From assembly GCA_021771915.1 (NCBI GenBank), contig JAETNY010000006.1:166391-230390 (forward strand): DNA of 64,000 nt. Direction: 5' to 3'. This DNA is from Bacillota bacterium (GTDB lineage: Bacteria > Bacillota > Dehalobacteriia > UBA4068 > UBA4997). Positions 8,071 through 16,301 of this stretch are shown here, piece after piece. The notes under the pieces were generated by a model, which worked only from the letters and a program-made list of their open reading frames with translations, ran no database searches and was not told where the DNA came from. A program made the position numbers and the translations under genes. How positions within the stretch are numbered: position 1 is the first letter of the stretch; each line of letters opens with the position of its first letter.

Positions 8071-10320
8071 TTACTGCAACAGCTGCAAAACGCCCTGCGG
8101 AACCTGATTAGCCTGTGCCAGCATAGCCTGTGCAGACTGTACCAGAATGTTGTTCTTGGTGTAGCTCATCATTTCCTCAGCTACGTCAGTATCGCGGATA
8201 GAGGACTCAGCGTCCTGAATGTTCTCACGCATTACAGACAGGTTGTTAGATGTGTGGTCCAAACGGTTGCTGATAGCGCCCAGTTTACCACGAACAGCAG
8301 ACACCTGATTGATAGCGTCTTTGATTACATTGATAGCAGCCTTAGCGCCATCAGCGGTGCTGATATCAATAGCGTCAATGCCCAAAGCCTTGGTGTGCAT
8401 ATCCTGAATAGAAACAGCCAGCTGGTTGTAACTGTCAGAGGTATCGCCAATCTGCAAATTCAAAGCTGTGCCCTCATAGCTGTTGCTGGAAAGTTTAACG
8501 TCTGCCGCCACGCGCTGTTCCTGTGTATCCGTACCAGCTACGTCTTTAGATGTAATGGTCATCTTGTTACCATCAACGGAAAGGGTATACTTGCCCGGCA
8601 ATTCCTTATTAATAGCTGTCTTCAAAGCGTCCAGAACATCTTTGGTGTTATACTCCGGAACAGTGCCGCCCTCAGCCAGACCCAATTTGCTCAAATCAAC
8701 AGCAATGCCGTTCTTGGTGGAAGCATTGGCGCCGTCAGTAAACTCAAAGGTGATGCCGTCAATTGTGATGCTGTCGCCCTCTTTAATCTTGGTAACGTCC
8801 ATCTCAAAGGATACGTTAGCCGCAGACTCTTTGCTGCTGGAGTAGAACTGTTTCATAACATCAGCTTCAGTGCTCATGTTACAAGTTGGCGCGCCGGCAG
8901 CTGTGCTTCCGCCAATAGCAGTCGCATCATCAGTATAGGTGGACAAGGACTGGAATGTCAGTGTGCCTTTGCCGTCTTTAACGCCGCCATTACCTGTAGA
9001 CCAGGTTGTGCTGTTTGCAGCACCCATATCGCCAACGATTTTATCCAAAGCCAGTTTCTGTTTGTCAACATCAGCCAAATCAGCTTCACTCTTGAAGATA
9101 GTAGACAAATCAATCAGTGTTTGGCTAGCAGTGGCCGCTGTTGTACTGTTTGCGCCAACCTTGAACACATAATTCTTCTCGCCAACAGTCAGAACGTCGC
9201 CGTCTTTCAGCTTGTTGAAATCAATATCAACCTGCGCCTGAGCCTGGTGGCTGGCGCCAACGCCCATACCGGTTGTGGTCTTCTGAACCTGCCAGTTAAC
9301 CGTACCAGTGTTGTCGCCCACTCTGGCTTTAACTTCAATCGGGAAATCAGGGTGAATAACTTCGCCGCCGCTTGTGCCCATAAAGTCAGCCTGCTCAAAG
9401 TTAACAGTGTTGCCGTTAACCGTCATCTTATAGTAGTGGTCGCCAATCTTAATGGCTGCTTGTGTTGCTGTGCTGGAAGCGTCAGCCAGACCGTCATATT
9501 CTGCGTCCCAGGTAGCGGTACCGGCCTTGCTGGCTTCAGTTGCAGCGCCGTTGGCAGAGCAGGCAACATCAGATGTAATCTTTTTGCCAGCCTGCATAAC
9601 AGCTTTGGCAATCTGAGTGCCAGTCATAGCAGTGGCAGCACTGCCAGCCTCAGCAATAATAGAATCATTACCAATCATAACTTCAATCTTGGCAGTTTTG
9701 CCGCTGCCGGGATTGGGCATGGTCACATCATCGAAGCTGATGGAGAACTTGGTGTTGGTCTGCGTAGTTTGCGCCGGCGGACGGTTGGTGATATAAGCAA
9801 CATCAAAAGCGCCGCTGGGGCCGGCTGCCTTAAAATCATTAACAGTCAAATTCTGAATTGGGCTGCCAGCACTGATGTTGGCAGTGCTTTCAGAATCCAG
9901 AGAGCCGTCCAACAATTTAATGCCGTTGAAGTTAGCGCTGTCTGCGATACGGTTAATTTCATCGCGCAGCTGGTCAACTTCCTGCTGCAGGTTCTTACGG
10001 TCAACTTCGTTATCGTAAGTGCCGTTAGCAGACTGTGTGGAAAGGTAAACCATACGGTTCAACATATCCTGAATTTCCTGCATAGCGCCCTCAGAGGTGT
10101 TTACCAGAGAGATGCCGTCTTTTACGTTCTTCTGAGCAGCTTCCAAGCCGGTAATCTGTGCGCGCATTTTTTCGGAGATAGCCAGACCAGCAGCGTCGTC
10201 GCCAGCGCGGTTAATCTTGTAACCAGATGACAATTTCTCCAAGTTTTTGCTCAAAGCAGAAGTGTTTTTGTTGTAGTTACGATAGGCGTTCATCGCCATA
10301 ATGTTGTGTTGAATACGCAT
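8071..10320 (-). CDS. fliC: Flagellin, unusually large
   Basis: The filament subunit. The N terminus (MRIQHNIMAMNAYRN, then KLSSGYKINRAGDDAAGL) and C terminus (ending AMLAQANQVPQGVLQLLQ) are the conserved coiled-coil D0/D1 regions that pack the filament core. Between them, about 150 to 640 is a long Ala/Thr/Gly/Asp-rich variable region exposed on the filament surface. The 749-residue length is far above the usual 270-500. No signal peptide is expected, because flagellin is exported by the flagellar type III system. The ribosome site is AAGGAG, and the leader carries likely CsrA sites. csrA lies directly upstream and a modification gene pair downstream. Confidence 0.95.
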   Translation of the reverse strand: MRIQHNIMAMNAYRNYNKNTSALSKNLEKLSSGYKINRAGDDAAGLAISEKMRAQITGLEAAQKNVKDGISLVNTSEGAMQEIQDMLNRMVYLSTQSANGTYDNEVDRKNLQQEVDQLRDEINRIADSANFNGIKLLDGSLDSESTANISAGSPIQNLTVNDFKAAGPSGAFDVAYITNRPPAQTTQTNTKFSISFDDVTMPNPGSGKTAKIEVMIGNDSIIAEAGSAATAMTGTQIAKAVMQAGKKITSDVACSANGAATEASKAGTATWDAEYDGLADASSTATQAAIKIGDHYYKMTVNGNTVNFEQADFMGTSGGEVIHPDFPIEVKARVGDNTGTVNWQVQKTTTGMGVGASHQAQAQVDIDFNKLKDGDVLTVGEKNYVFKVGANSTTAATASQTLIDLSTIFKSEADLADVDKQKLALDKIVGDMGAANSTTWSTGNGGVKDGKGTLTFQSLSTYTDDATAIGGSTAAGAPTCNMSTEADVMKQFYSSSKESAANVSFEMDVTKIKEGDSITIDGITFEFTDGANASTKNGIAVDLSKLGLAEGGTVPEYNTKDVLDALKTAINKELPGKYTLSVDGNKMTITSKDVAGTDTQEQRVAADVKLSSNSYEGTALNLQIGDTSDSYNQLAVSIQDMHTKALGIDAIDISTADGAKAAINVIKDAINQVSAVRGKLGAISNRLDHTSNNLSVMRENIQDAESSIRDTDVAEEMMSYTKNNILVQSAQAMLAQANQVPQGVLQLLQ

Positions 10321-10330
10321 AATTTTTACG

Positions 10331-10370
10331 CTCCTTGTAAAATTTTTTTTTGGCGCTTTCCCTCGCGCCG
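10331..10370 (-). promoter_or_regulatory. Flagellin leader with likely CsrA binding sites
   Basis: In the minus-strand mRNA, UUACAAGGAGCG over the flagellin ribosome site (about 10330-10341) closely matches the CsrA consensus RUACARGGAUGU. About 15 bases upstream, a GGCGC/GCGCC hairpin (10352-10369) shows GGGA in its 8-base loop. Two GGA sites, one over the SD, copy the layout of hag repression by CsrA in Bacillus. Binding here is inferred. Confidence 0.6.
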
Positions 10371-10534
10371 TTTTTTAGTGAGTTTTTATACACTCCGTCG
10401 TTGGCCAACCGACATCGTGCATAAAACTCTATATTTCAACCAAATTACCCAAGGCAACCTCGCGAAAGCCGCCAATAAAGATAGTTTGTTTGAAAACCAA
10501 ATATGTTACCGCTTAATAAATTGATACCATTTTT

Positions 10535-10735
10535 TTATTTGCCATATTTTTCTCTTACTCTGCGGATACATTCCGGTGTTTCTCCGTTGCGCTCATGCAC
10601 CTTGGCGCGTTCTATCGCCAACTCACGCGGCGCGTCAATCGCCACCCGGCACACATCGCCAACTTTCAAAATCTGGATAACCACGTTATCGCCGATTGTA
10701 ATGTAATCCCCAGCATGAACCGTTAAAGCTAACAT
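10535..10735 (-). CDS. csrA: Carbon storage regulator CsrA
   Basis: A 66-residue RNA-binding protein starting MLALTVHAGDYITIGD, with the conserved IDAPRELAIERAKVHER core that forms the RNA-binding edges of the dimer. The ATG at 10735 is preceded by GGGAGG; a longer open frame upstream lacks family support. CsrA binds GGA motifs in mRNA leaders and blocks translation. It lies directly upstream of flagellin on the same strand, the usual place in Bacillota, where its main target is flagellin mRNA. FliW, its usual protein antagonist, is not in this window. Confidence 0.93.
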   Translation of the reverse strand: MLALTVHAGDYITIGDNVVIQILKVGDVCRVAIDAPRELAIERAKVHERNGETPECIRRVREKYGK

Positions 10736-10865
10736 TTTACATACCTCCCTGTGAAAACGCCCAACCACCGGCAAGCCGGCAGCCTGACGCAAAACATACA
10801 CCAACCGCCGGCTGATGTAGTCCTCTTAAATCCATTTGTTTAAATCGACAATTGCAAAACTACCA

Positions 10866-11026
10866 CTATCAAAAACTATAATTTGTGATAGCGCCTTTGT
10901 CATTTTTAGTTTAACATATTTCTTTAACGATTTCAAGATATTTTATGTTTTTTTTTCTGGGCTGACTCAAAATTTTTTTGCTTATATCAACAAAATTTTG
11001 CTATCACAAATTATACAATGTGATAG
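10866..11026. repeat. CTATCAC/GTGATAG inverted-repeat pairs
   Basis: Two inverted pairs occur in an AT-rich gap: CTATCA..GTGATAG at 10866-10891 and GCTATCAC..GTGATAGC at 11000-11027. Each spans about 26 bp with a similar AT-rich middle. Both continue into GCGC. The same heptamers recur in the hairpin at 11112-11175. Between the pairs I see no gene. They could be operators upstream of csrA, or copies of a small RNA hairpin. Confidence 0.6.
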
Positions 11027-11111
11027 CGCTTATTTCTTTTTCAGACATTTTGAGATATAAAAATCAAGCATATTCGGCCAAAATCAGCAAAATTTATTAA
11101 AAACACTTTTA

Positions 11112-11175
11112 CTATCAATATAAAAAAAGTGATAGTGCCTGACTGCTTTCAAAGTAATCAGACGCTATCACTTTT
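11112..11175 (-). terminator. Terminator of the sensor kinase gene, built from the GTGATAG repeat
   Basis: On the minus strand, AAAAGTGATAGCGTCTGATT pairs with its near-complement (few wobbles) across about 13 bases and is followed by seven T residues. It lies 55 bp past the kinase stop at 11231. Its arms hold the same heptamer repeats as the elements at 10866-11026. Confidence 0.75.
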
Positions 11176-11230
11176 AAATTTACCAGAAAAAGTTGTTAAA
11201 ATTACCAAAAATTACAGTTATATTTATCTG

Positions 11231-12433
11231 TTAAAACATTTCCGCAATTTCAGAATACAAATCCTCCCTGTTAAATAGCTGCCCTCCGCGCAAGGGCAGT
11301 TCAATAACAACGCAACAGCCTTCTCCCGGCTGGCCGCAAACCGACATTCTGCCGCCGTGCAGCCGCACAATAGACTCGCTGATACTGGTGCCAATGCCGT
11401 TGCCCTGCGGTTTGGTTGTGTAATAAGGCTTGAAGAAATTGGCCTGCTGCTCCGCCGATAAGCCAACGCCGTTATCCTCCACCAACAGCCGCACCATGCC
11501 TCGGGCTTTGTCAAGCTGTGTGGTCAGCAAAACCCGGCCGCCGGGCTGCCCCTTGGCCAAAATCGCCTCAAAGCTGTTATCCATACAACTAATTATAACC
11601 TGCTTAATTCTTTGCCTGTCCAGCCAGACTTTTGGCAAATCCTCCGCCAGAGCGGTTTCCAAATCAATCCGCTTAACCACAAAATGTGATTTCTGCATAC
11701 TCACCACGTCCAAAACCAGCTGATTTAAATCGTAGCTACCAACATTGGCCTGCAAATTACCCTCCTGCACGAAATCTGCCAGCAATTTAACGGCTTCTGC
11801 ATGCTCCTGCCGCAACAAATCCAGCGTTTCCAGATGAATATTGTTAACTTCACATTTTTTGTCCAGAACCTGCAACATGCCGCCAATATTCTGCAAACGG
11901 TTTTTCACCATATGGATTGCGTCCTGATAGCGCGCCGCCTGATTACGCCGGCGCAAATCTTCCTCCAAAGCGGCCGCATCGCGCTGACGCTCCAAAAACA
12001 CCAAAACTGCCGCCAGCCAGCTGCCGTCTTTGCCCAGCAGCGGCGCCACTTTAACCTGCCAGGGCAAACTGTTATTCGGCAAATGAAGTTGACCAGACCA
12101 GGAACCAAAACCCTCCAAAGCCTCCTGAACCGCCAAAACCTCGGCCAGATGCTCCACACAACCGCCCTGTTCCGCAAAGCCCAGCGCCACCGGCAAAAAC
12201 TGCATTAAAACTGCCGCGCGCTCCCTATGTAAAACTTGCTGCAAACAATCTTCTGTAACAGCCAAAACTCTGCTTTGCTTATCCAAAAGTAAAATACGCT
12301 GCTGCGTTGCTGCCAAAATCTGCAAGGCCATATGGGTAATATCAGAACCCTCCATATTTAAAATATTATCCCAAACTTCAGCCGAATTTTGCGGAATATC
12401 CCCAGCCTGCTGCTGATTTAAGAAATTTACCAT
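11231..12433 (-). CDS. Cytoplasmic sensor histidine kinase
   Basis: A 400-residue kinase with no membrane segment. Residues about 30-150 look like a PAS sensor domain. The phospho-acceptor is probably H174 in AIHMVKNRLQ. The ATPase domain shows DNSFEAI (N box), DNGVGL (G1) and GNGIGTSIS (G2). Soluble PAS kinases of this kind often feed Spo0F/Spo0A or other regulators in spore formers. No response regulator is adjacent, so it is an orphan. The ATG at 12433 follows a purine-rich GGAGGGAGGG; a TATAAT at 12462-12467 overlaps the longer frame and argues against an earlier start. Confidence 0.85.
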   Translation of the reverse strand: MVNFLNQQQAGDIPQNSAEVWDNILNMEGSDITHMALQILAATQQRILLLDKQSRVLAVTEDCLQQVLHRERAAVLMQFLPVALGFAEQGGCVEHLAEVLAVQEALEGFGSWSGQLHLPNNSLPWQVKVAPLLGKDGSWLAAVLVFLERQRDAAALEEDLRRRNQAARYQDAIHMVKNRLQNIGGMLQVLDKKCEVNNIHLETLDLLRQEHAEAVKLLADFVQEGNLQANVGSYDLNQLVLDVVSMQKSHFVVKRIDLETALAEDLPKVWLDRQRIKQVIISCMDNSFEAILAKGQPGGRVLLTTQLDKARGMVRLLVEDNGVGLSAEQQANFFKPYYTTKPQGNGIGTSISESIVRLHGGRMSVCGQPGEGCCVVIELPLRGGQLFNREDLYSEIAEMF

Positions 12434-12561
12434 CTCAAGCACAACCCTCCCTCCAAAAAGCATTATACTTATTATTTTCCGCAAATATCTTTATAAAACC
12501 TGCACTGCTTTCCGCCATTACCCCGACAAATTATTGTAAAATCAGCTCAAATCCGACAACC

Positions 12562-13458
12562 TCAATCATCTGGCAATTCCGCCGAAATAACACTCTCATA
12601 ACTAACCTGACCATTCTGATAAGTTATGCGGCAGGAGCCATGCAGGTCTGTGCGCCAAACCGGAACCCCCAGCCGCTGCCAGTATTCCACAACCTCCGCG
12701 CCCGGCTGGCCAAAGCTGTTATCCCGGCCCACCGAAATCAAAACCGCCTGCGGCGCAAAATTGGCATACCAATCCTCCGCATAGCTATACCGACTACCAT
12801 GATGCGGCAGCTGCAAAACCTCAATATCACTGCAATCCAAATCCGCCACCGCCGACTGTAACTGCTCGCCCACCAAATCGCCCGTCAGCAGCACGCCAAA
12901 ATCCTGATAACTAACTTGCAGCACCAGAGAACCATTATTCACCATATCTGCGCCAAATTCAGCCCCAGCAGGCGGCGACAGCACTCTAACCGAAAAGTTT
13001 TCCGAAAAATGAAAAACATCACCAGCCGCCACCGACAGAATTTCAACCTTTTTCGCCGCCGCCAACTGCAAAAGCTGCGCCTGCCGCTCATTCCCCGGAT
13101 AACCAGAAAAAACAGCCAGCCTTTTCACTGAAATTTCATCTAAAACTGCAAAAAGCCCACCAATATGGTCAATATCCGGGTGCGTATTAAAAACCATATC
13201 CAGTCGGGCAATTCCCTGCGTTTTCAAATACGGAATAACCACATATTCCGCCGCGCCCACGGCGTCAGTCGGCCGCCCACCAGCGTCAACCAATACGTTA
13301 AAACCGTCCGCCGTCAGCAAAATAGCGTCACCCTGACCAACATCAAAAGAGATTAGCGTCAGCCCCTCCGGCTCAATTCGCCGCCCCGGCAGCAACAAAA
13401 CCAACAAGGCAACCGCCAGCAAAGCTATTGCCGCCCATTTATATCTCTGCTTCATCAA
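12562..13458 (-). CDS. ComEC-like metallo-beta-lactamase-fold protein
   Basis: A 298-residue protein with one N-terminal membrane segment (about 8-24) and an extracellular metallo-hydrolase domain. It shows the metal motif THPDIDHIGG (about 111-120), a second HHGSRYS site and GDL. This is the C-terminal domain of ComEC/Rec2 without the competence channel domain. Such short forms occur beside comEA in Clostridia and may be secreted nucleases or phosphodiesterases. It lies 5 bp after comEA on the same strand, so the two are co-transcribed. Confidence 0.82.
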   Translation of the reverse strand: MMKQRYKWAAIALLAVALLVLLLPGRRIEPEGLTLISFDVGQGDAILLTADGFNVLVDAGGRPTDAVGAAEYVVIPYLKTQGIARLDMVFNTHPDIDHIGGLFAVLDEISVKRLAVFSGYPGNERQAQLLQLAAAKKVEILSVAAGDVFHFSENFSVRVLSPPAGAEFGADMVNNGSLVLQVSYQDFGVLLTGDLVGEQLQSAVADLDCSDIEVLQLPHHGSRYSYAEDWYANFAPQAVLISVGRDNSFGQPGAEVVEYWQRLGVPVWRTDLHGSCRITYQNGQVSYESVISAELPDD

Positions 13459-13463
13459 ATCAA

Positions 13464-14102
13464 TTAAACCTTAATCCTGTCTTGCAGCTGCTCATAAATT
13501 TTTTCGCCAATGCCCTTAACGCCCAGCAACTCCTCCACATAACGAAAACCGTTATGCTCGACCCGATAATTTATGATAGCCTGCGCCCGGCTTGGACCAA
13601 TTCCCGGCAGCTGCTGCAACTCCTCCAGCGTTGCCGTGTTGATGTTCAAACGCTCCGTTGGCTTTGTTGCCGCCGGCTCCGGATATGTTTCATTAAGCAA
13701 CCAATCCGGCGGCTCTGTTTCCAGACCATTCGCCACATAATATTGGTCGCCATGCTGCGGCTGATGCGCCAAATCCCAGGCCGAAACGTCACTCTCCGCC
13801 TGCAAACCGATAAAATCCAGAAAATCACGCAATTCCATATCCGCCGGCAAAGCATAATAACCCCGGTTCTTAACCGCGCCGCTCACTGCCACAACCACGC
13901 TGTTCTCCGGCTTTACCGCGTCAAACCCAGCCACGGCCACTGCCACAGACGGTGCGGCCGCCGGCAGAATTCCGGCTTGATAAGCCGAGTACTGCGCCCA
14001 TACCCCATAAAACAGCAAAAGCAGCAGCGGCAAGGCCAAACCAAAACGCTTATCAAGTTTTTTCAGCCTGTTAATCATGCCGTTCCAATGCCAGCAGCGC
14101 AT
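13464..14102 (-). CDS. comEA: ComEA-family DNA-binding protein
   Basis: ComEA binds extracellular double-stranded DNA during natural uptake. This 212-residue version has an N-terminal membrane anchor (about 22-40), an SLBB-like middle domain (about 60-125), and a C-terminal helix-hairpin-helix pair starting LNINTATLEELQQLPGIGP with a second hairpin LLGVKGIGEKIYEQL. It heads a two-gene unit with the ComEC-like hydrolase. The start could also be the ATG at 14078. A full ComEC channel gene is not in the window. Confidence 0.88.
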   Translation of the reverse strand: MRCWHWNGMINRLKKLDKRFGLALPLLLLLFYGVWAQYSAYQAGILPAAAPSVAVAVAGFDAVKPENSVVVAVSGAVKNRGYYALPADMELRDFLDFIGLQAESDVSAWDLAHQPQHGDQYYVANGLETEPPDWLLNETYPEPAATKPTERLNINTATLEELQQLPGIGPSRAQAIINYRVEHNGFRYVEELLGVKGIGEKIYEQLQDRIKV

Positions 14103-14133
14103 ATTCCAGCCAACCTAAACATAAGTTATTCAC

Positions 14134-15330
14134 CTATTTCACGCGTTGCAACTCGCCATTTTCGTCACGCTTATAAACAGTACGCCCATCGCCGCTCATC
14201 AAAAATTCACCCACATAAGCGTTAGTATGCGTTACTTCGTCCAACTCATAAACGATAAACTTGCGATAAATCCGGCCGTCCAACACAACACTACCCTCCT
14301 GATTATAGATGTTATACTGCGCCATAGAATCACCCGGCAAACCCAAATCAGACGGGCGCTGACCCTTTATGTAATCCAGCGCGCCGGTGCTGTTCATCAT
14401 CGGTTCTTCCGGGAAAGCGGCCTCCGGACAACTAACCTCAACATTACATTCGCCCTCTGCCGTCCAGGTTAAACGAACCTGGAAAAGCCGCCCTTCAACG
14501 CTGGCCTCGCGCGCCAGCAAAATTGTTCCGGCCGCCATGGCAGATTCCGCCTCTTTATCTTCCTTGTCGTCCTTTTTATCATCTTTGTCATCTTCAGCAT
14601 CTTTATCGTCCGCCGCTGCGTCTTCCGCCGCTTCAGCAAAAACCGGCCGCTGCTCAATTTCGTTATAATTTTCGTCCACCATAACAAAACCCTGGTCTTC
14701 CGCCAAAAGTGCGTCAAGATATTGCTCCAGAGCCGCCGGAGTCACACCAATATAATCATAAAGCGCTATTGTATCAACAGGCACCGGCTGCGGTTCAGCA
14801 TTTTCCGAATTCTCCGCTTTCTCCTCCTGCTTCTCATCTTCCTTTTCCGCTTCTTCTTCCTCGGCCTCGCCTTCCGGCTGTTGCAGGGTTATAGCTTTAA
14901 TTTTGCCGCCCTCCTCCAGAAAACCGTCCAAAACGATAGTACTTTCCTCAGCAATCACATAAGCCGTTGGCGGCTGCAATTCCTCGCCGCCTTTCAGGAA
15001 AAAGAAAGCGCCGGCCCCACCGGCAGCCAACAAAATAACCAGCGGTATAACCACTTTCATATTAAGTCTTCTCTTGCCGCCTTCATTAGCGCCATCGTCC
15101 TTGCCCTTTTTGGCCGCCTGCTTTTTAGCCTTAGCCTCCTGTTTTTTTGCTTTAGCTGCCTGCTGTTCCTTTTGTTTCTTGGCCTTAGCCTCTTTTTTGG
15201 CGGCCTGCTTTTTGGCTTTGGCTTCTTTTTTTTCAGCCTGCTTTTTGGCTTTAGCTTCCTGTTTTTTAGCTTTGGCCTCCTGCTTCTTGGCCTTAGCCTC
15301 CTGTTTTGCTTTATTATCTTTCTTTTTCAT
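14134..15330 (-). CDS. Membrane-anchored protein with Lys/Ala-rich cytoplasmic repeats
   Basis: I do not recognise the family. The 398-residue protein begins with about 75 residues of a seven-residue repeat of the type KAKKQEA, strongly basic. A single membrane segment follows (about 90-110), then an outer part with two acidic low-complexity blocks (Glu-rich near 150-175, Asp/Lys-rich near 235-260) between folded segments. The basic tail could bind nucleic acid or acidic membrane lipids. The ATG overlaps the ftsE stop by 4 bp (ATGA) and has GGGAG upstream, so the genes are coupled. It occupies the position where ftsX would be expected. Confidence 0.7.
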   Translation of the reverse strand: MKKKDNKAKQEAKAKKQEAKAKKQEAKAKKQAEKKEAKAKKQAAKKEAKAKKQKEQQAAKAKKQEAKAKKQAAKKGKDDGANEGGKRRLNMKVVIPLVILLAAGGAGAFFFLKGGEELQPPTAYVIAEESTIVLDGFLEEGGKIKAITLQQPEGEAEEEEAEKEDEKQEEKAENSENAEPQPVPVDTIALYDYIGVTPAALEQYLDALLAEDQGFVMVDENYNEIEQRPVFAEAAEDAAADDKDAEDDKDDKKDDKEDKEAESAMAAGTILLAREASVEGRLFQVRLTWTAEGECNVEVSCPEAAFPEEPMMNSTGALDYIKGQRPSDLGLPGDSMAQYNIYNQEGSVVLDGRIYRKFIVYELDEVTHTNAYVGEFLMSGDGRTVYKRDENGELQRVK

Positions 15331-16106
15331 TTCCGCTCCCACCTTCTGCGTCTATTTTTCTGATTTTTGGCCCAGGCGTCAGCAAAAATATTTTCCGGCT
15401 TGGGCTCCTTTTCACCATAACGACCATTGCGCACATCGCTGGTGATATGCCCATCAGTCAACATCACCACACGCCGCCGCATAATATTAACATACTGACT
15501 GGCATGTGTAGCCATAATAATTGTAATACCACGGTTATTCAACTCATTCAAAAGATACATAATATCCCAGATATTATCATCATCTAAATTTGCCGTCAAT
15601 TCATCTAAAATCAAAATCGGAGGGCTATTAACCAAAGCGCGCGCCAATTCCACCAGCCGCACCTCGCCCAGAGAAAGGTCTGCCGGAAAGCAATGCTCCA
15701 CGCCCTGCATACCAACCAGCGCCAAAGCCTTGCCCACAGCCTTATCCCACTTGACGCGCCGTCCGATTGAACGTGCCGCCAGCGCCATAAACAAATTTTC
15801 ATATATGGTACGCTTGCGCAGCAGCTGAGGTTCCTGCCAAACATAACCAAAGCTGCGCCGCAACCGAAATTGCAGAGGCCCAAAAAAATGGTTCATATTG
15901 GTTTCACCAAGATAGGCCGAGCCGGCGTCCGGCTTCAAATCACCGCCCAGCATACGCAAAACCGTGGTTTTGCCGGCCCCACTGCTGCCAATTAAAAAAA
16001 CAAACTCGCCCTGTTCAATCGTCAAATTGATATCTTCCACAGCCAGCAGTTTTTTCTTTTCCACCTTATAATATTTTGTTGCCCCTTCAAGCCGCAAATC
16101 GGGCAT
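15327..16106 (-). CDS. ftsE: FtsE-like ABC ATPase
   Basis: A 259-residue ATPase with Walker A GSSGAGKT, a degenerate signature LSLGEVRLVELARAL, Walker B ILILDELTANLD and the switch ATHAS. The spacing and ATHAS motif match FtsE, which with FtsX transmits cell-cycle signals to wall hydrolases. The usual DEPT is DELT and the signature is LSLGE rather than LSGGE. No ftsX follows; instead a coupled gene encodes a single-pass membrane protein with basic repeats. The ATG at 16106 fits the family better than an upstream GTG. It could be an FtsE paralogue with a new partner. Confidence 0.8.
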   Translation of the reverse strand: MPDLRLEGATKYYKVEKKKLLAVEDINLTIEQGEFVFLIGSSGAGKTTVLRMLGGDLKPDAGSAYLGETNMNHFFGPLQFRLRRSFGYVWQEPQLLRKRTIYENLFMALAARSIGRRVKWDKAVGKALALVGMQGVEHCFPADLSLGEVRLVELARALVNSPPILILDELTANLDDDNIWDIMYLLNELNNRGITIIMATHASQYVNIMRRRVVMLTDGHITSDVRNGRYGEKEPKPENIFADAWAKNQKNRRRRWERK

Positions 16107-16301
16107 TATCTCGTCCACCCTTCAATTTTGCTACTGGACACTTGCCGACATTAATGCTATAATATAATAAACTATATTTTCAGTTTGCCATTTTGATTTT
16201 TTTATTATATCATAGAAATAAACAAAGTGCAATCCATTTTATAAATTGCAAATTGATTTTACTGCAAAATCACAACTATATATTAAAAAAAGGAAAAAAT
16301 T

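Noticed and set aside
7960..10230. A 756-codon open frame on the plus strand opposite flagellin
   Set aside because: It is the shadow of the flagellin gene: no ribosome site, no family resemblance, and its composition mirrors the codon use of the real gene on the other strand.
10866..11175. GTGATAG repeats as a possible CRISPR
   Set aside because: There are too few copies, they are inverted rather than direct, and spacers are not of uniform size.
15090..15310. A DNA repeat that could look like a CRISPR or tandem array
   Set aside because: The repeats are in frame and encode the KAKKQEA-type protein repeats; there are no unique spacers and no cas genes.
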